NCBI GenBank assembly: GCA_963277665.1
Contig: OY728160.1
Span: 46,794,605 to 46,858,604 of the forward strand
Direction of reading: 5' to 3'
Source: Viscum album
Taxonomy: Eukaryota > Streptophyta > Magnoliopsida > Santalales > Viscaceae
DNA length: 64,000 nt
In this document: positions 60,591 to 64,000 of the stretch, piece after piece
Numbering within the stretch: the stretch's first letter is position 1
Layout of the letters: the number at the start of each line of letters is the position of its first letter
Position numbers and translations under genes: made by a program
Notes under the pieces: generated by a model
Database searches by the model: none
Seen by the model: the letters and a program-made list of their open reading frames with translations, nothing else
Told to the model about the DNA's origin: nothing

Positions 60591-63500
60591 TGTTATAATG
60601 ACCCATACTTTACATACATTGTTAATACTTCAAAATTGAAGCATACTTATTGCAACATATAACAAAACCACGAAAGGACCGTATAGGTATAGTGTCTTTA
60701 GAAACTGGGAAACATAAACAACTGGTTCATAAAGCGTCTACACTGTCTCCCATTTATTTCATCATATCTATAGTCCCTTTTGGAATATCTAACTTAATAA
60801 CCTTCTTCCTGACCTGGGGAAAGAAAACATACAAAAGGGTGAGCTCAAATGCTCAGTAAGGGTAAACCAAAGAAATATCAATCACATTATATTCATAAGA
60901 ACATAACTTTTGGAAATCTTAACCTGAAAAAGAGAGAATAATTTCATAACATGGGATAAATAATAGTAGTGAAATGGAATCCCAATAATAATAACATAAA
61001 ACATGAAAATTTGTGGCATACACACATAATCATAGAGAATAATTTCTTATTAGTCAAGACTCATTTCCAAGACTATCTTAGTGGACAAAGTCCATTTCTG
61101 AACTGAGCTCACTCCTCGTTTCAGTCCTATTTCACTGAACCGGTATAACCTACCGTTCCAGCCATGTCTATCTCATGAGATATAAAATCTTTAACCAATG
61201 AATTGGAGGGAGATATATGTCCCACCCATCTCATAATTATACCATTCTTATGTGTGCCACAAAATCATAAATCATACATCATTGCATAACCCATGTAATA
61301 AAAATGGGAATCTTAAACATCGGGACACCATAAAACAATTCATATAAGATAAAGGAATTCATAAAAATATTTCCATCACAACATAATCAAATAAATGTAA
61401 TAATAGGTATAGAGACAGAACCCTTTATTATCTTAGATGGAAAATGATTTTGATAAAACTCTTGAACTCCATTCTTGAGGAAAATATCCTTTTTACTTCA
61501 AAAACATTTTTCCTTTCTTAACATGTCATACAATTTTAAACTAAAAGAAGTTGATTAAAAATAAACTTGAAAACTTGTAAAGTAAGCTTCTTGGAAATAA
61601 TGTTTTAAAAATCCATTCACGCCGTATAAGTTAAAAAACACATTCTTCTCGTACTTTTGTCAGAAAAGTCAAAAAGTACCTCGTATGAAAAACGACAAAA
61701 GATTCCCTTCATATCTTTTACTAAAAACTCAAAAAAGGGTAAAATTGGATATAAACTATTGTAGAAGGATATAAATATTACATATTGAGGAAACATGGAT
61801 GTGGATGATAAAATACCCCCCAGTAAATACCAAAGTATAAACAATCTCGGATAAAAATGAGATTGTGATATTTTCCCTTACCTTAGGTCCGATTTTCTTC
61901 GTAAGTGTCCGAACCTCCTGTATAATGATTTAAATAATGTTATTGACTTATTCCAGAATCATAATTATTGTTATGATATCATATATGGTCATATTATTAG
62001 CTTCTTATAAGTAATATTTCATTACTACTTGTTATTCGGGTGTTTATTACTTTTTGTTCTTATGCGTGTTTTGTCGAATAAATTCTTATTATTCTCTTTA
62101 GGTTATAGATAACTCATTTCCATAATTTTATTAGTGTAATATATATCATATTCATTCATTTAATTCATTTATATAATCATTATGAAATGAAGATCATGTA
62201 GAACGAGTCGCATCACATCATGGAGACGGTATTCCGTACGTACGCACGAGTGATGATATCGTTCCAATGATCATGGAATTATATTGGAGTGTATGTATAC
62301 TATTTCAGAATCAATATAACCTTATAATAGTCATATATAGTCATTATTTACACCATTATACCCATTCAAGTAAGGTGGTGGTGGAAAATAGATTACACCA
62401 CGGCGTGGAGACGGTATTCCGTACGTACGCACGCGCGGTGATTTCTTTTTCCATAGGATGGATAGATGGTGAAATAGGGTTGTTTCATACTTATAATAAC
62501 ATATAATTATATGAGTGATAATTATGATATTACTTCATAATTAAACAACTGAAGAAGAAGAAGTGGAAGAAGAAATAAAGATGAAAGAATCGGTAATAGA
62601 CATTACCTCTTCTTTGAAGTGCTTCTTTGAGACCTCCTTTTAGGGAACTAAAATAGGTCTTTGAAGAAGACCAGAACCTATAGGATGTTTATAGGGAAGT
62701 GGAGAGCAGAAATTGTCAGGGGTTTGCGGAGCTTGAAGGCTCAAAGTGGTGCGAGAAAGAGGGGGAGGAGGTGCCCTTTTATAAGGGAGGAGAGGGGCAC
62801 CTTTGGAATAACTAAAAATATTATTTTATTATAAAGTCAAATTCGGTTTTTAATAGCTCTAAATTGATATATTTTAAAGATAAGGTGGGTAGGGGTCGAA
62901 ATAATCTCATCCAATAGAATTTAGACAAATTTAGGTATCAATTGTAACCTTATCATTTAGATTTAACTTTAAGTTAGATAATTTAACTTTTACCGTGTCT
63001 TCTTGTTTTCTTACACTATAAGGTTAATAAACTTACTATATCAAGCCAAAAGAACCCCAAGTTGTTTATTATTAAAATATATAACCTTATCTAAGTCATT
63101 TGTCCTAACCTTATATTTTTAGGAATAAAATAAAAATTAATAATATAATATTTTTTTAAAAACTATTTTATGTCAATTTTGACACTATTTAGTAATTGAT
63201 TTTTGTGAAAATCATAAAGGAATTATTAGTTCGAACCAAGTTACTTAAATCAATAATAACATGTCATATTAACCTATAAAATTTGTTTAATTCATAAAAA
63301 GTCTCAAATTACATTTATTTGGGTATTTATAACATCAATTATGTAAATATTTCATTAATAAGATAATTACTGCATCATCTTTGTGTCATAAATAAATTAA
63401 CTTATTTAAAGTCTAAAAATTAAAAATAAAATATCATTATTTTGGAAATCTTTTTATCTTTCTAATGAATATATATAGTCGAATTTATCTTTTGTATAAC

Positions 63501-64000
63501 CCCATATTAAAAATGATTTACTTATTAAACTTTGATTTTAACTATTTTAACCCTTCTTTAAATAAATTAATAATAGATGTCCTAATCTAATCCAAGTGGG
63601 ACTAAATGGTCATATGTTATTCCTAAGGTTGTTTTTGGTCGAATTACACTTGTCCAATAGAATTAGGACATGTGTTAAGGTAATAATAATATCATTTTTA
63701 CCCTTAATTACCCTATTTACTTTTAACCGTGGTAAAAAAAAGTAAAAAGTTACTATTCACCAAAAAATTATTTTCATCTCATTGAACCACATTTTACTTA
63801 CTGACATCAACCGTGTCTCTCGGATTTTCGAAATTCCACTCACAGAAGCGGTAAAATTAAGTTTTATGAAAAATTCAGTTTTTTAACTACCACTTAGTGG
63901 TTTCACTATTCATCAAAAATTGAAAGTTTTCAGAAAAATACCAAAATTTCACCCTAGGCTAATTTCGATATTCCGAATCCAAAAATGAAGTCCATTTTGA
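60591..64000 (-). repeat. 5' LTR of the degenerate chromovirus (incomplete)
   Basis: Left edge at TGTTATAATGACCC (GGGTCATTATAACA on the minus strand). It is longer than the colinear part of the 3' LTR and contains extra sequence, including a duplicated 28-bp block at 62221 and 62406. Minus-strand TATA box TTATAAAAGG at about 62775-62785. Position 64000 aligns near 55765, so about 0.5 kb is beyond the window. Confidence 0.7.
62221..62433. repeat. Duplicated 28-bp block containing the palindrome CCGTACGTACG, 185 bp apart
   Basis: TGGAGACGGTATTCC followed by GTACGTACGCACG occurs at 62221-62248 and 62406-62433. The DNA around each copy can pair (CATCAC with GTGATG at the first; CACCACG-like with CGCGGTG at the second). 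Confidence 0.85.

Larger units (their letters stand above)
53700..64000 (-). mobile_element. Degenerate minus-strand chromovirus (Ty3/gypsy), right LTR cut by window end
   Basis: A 4.3-kb interior (56253-60590) reads on the minus strand as gag, protease, RT, RNase H and integrase in order, with stops and frameshifts throughout. It is flanked by LTRs sharing several blocks: GGAGGGAGATATATGTCCC at 54380 and 61204; GAAAGAAT...TTACCTCTT near 55275 and 62583; and the block at 55660-55760 against 63890-64000. The LTR edge at 60591 reads GGGTCATTATAACA on the minus strand. Much older than the element at 40083. Confidence 0.85.

Overview
The window is a stretch of repeat-dominated, AT-rich nuclear plant DNA. 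Almost everything I can identify is retrotransposon: Athila-type and Tekay/Del-type chromovirus Ty3/gypsy elements, a plant L1-like LINE with its own RNase H, a tRNA-derived SINE and a coding-poor LTR element. Athila plus chromodomain gypsy elements point to a seed plant, most likely an angiosperm with a large genome. I cannot name the species, and I see no host gene, CRISPR array or bacterial feature.

Layout. (1) 1-19105: two Athila-type elements in tandem on the minus strand, sharing the middle LTR (LTR-internal-LTR-internal-LTR). Both have recognisable gag, protease, RT, RNase H and integrase, all broken by stops. Copy 2 (10121-17376) is the better preserved. (2) 19106-26491: a gypsy element on the plus strand with very long LTRs. 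The Athila array is inserted in its first LTR, and the second LTR preserves the uninterrupted site. Its internal part keeps a tRNA-iMet-type primer site and a gag/protease remnant but no RT or integrase. (3) 27589-34651: an LTR pair about 6 kb apart around an AT-rich interior without recognisable proteins. (4) 36250-39300: a decayed minus-strand LINE (RT, zinc-binding motif, RNase H). (5) 40083-50578: a nearly complete plus-strand Tekay-type chromovirus with a 5-bp target duplication, gag, protease, RT, RNase H, integrase and chromodomain, all decayed. Its 5' LTR carries a 145-bp SINE with a 16-bp target duplication, and its LTRs contain a small ORF just downstream of a TATA box. (6) 52127-53491: a GC-rich island of unknown origin followed by an LTR-like end. 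(7) about 53700-64000: a heavily decayed minus-strand chromovirus whose 5' LTR runs off the window.

No set of genes here works together as a living pathway. The coding pieces are retrotransposition modules (capsid, protease, RT/RNase H, integrase, targeting domain), each carrying stops. The points most worth checking are the discordant LTR relationships in the Athila tandem, the transversion-dominated differences between its copies (possibly a sequencing signature), the shared loss of half of the integrase zinc finger, the LTR-encoded small ORF, the exact SINE insertion, and the GC-rich island.
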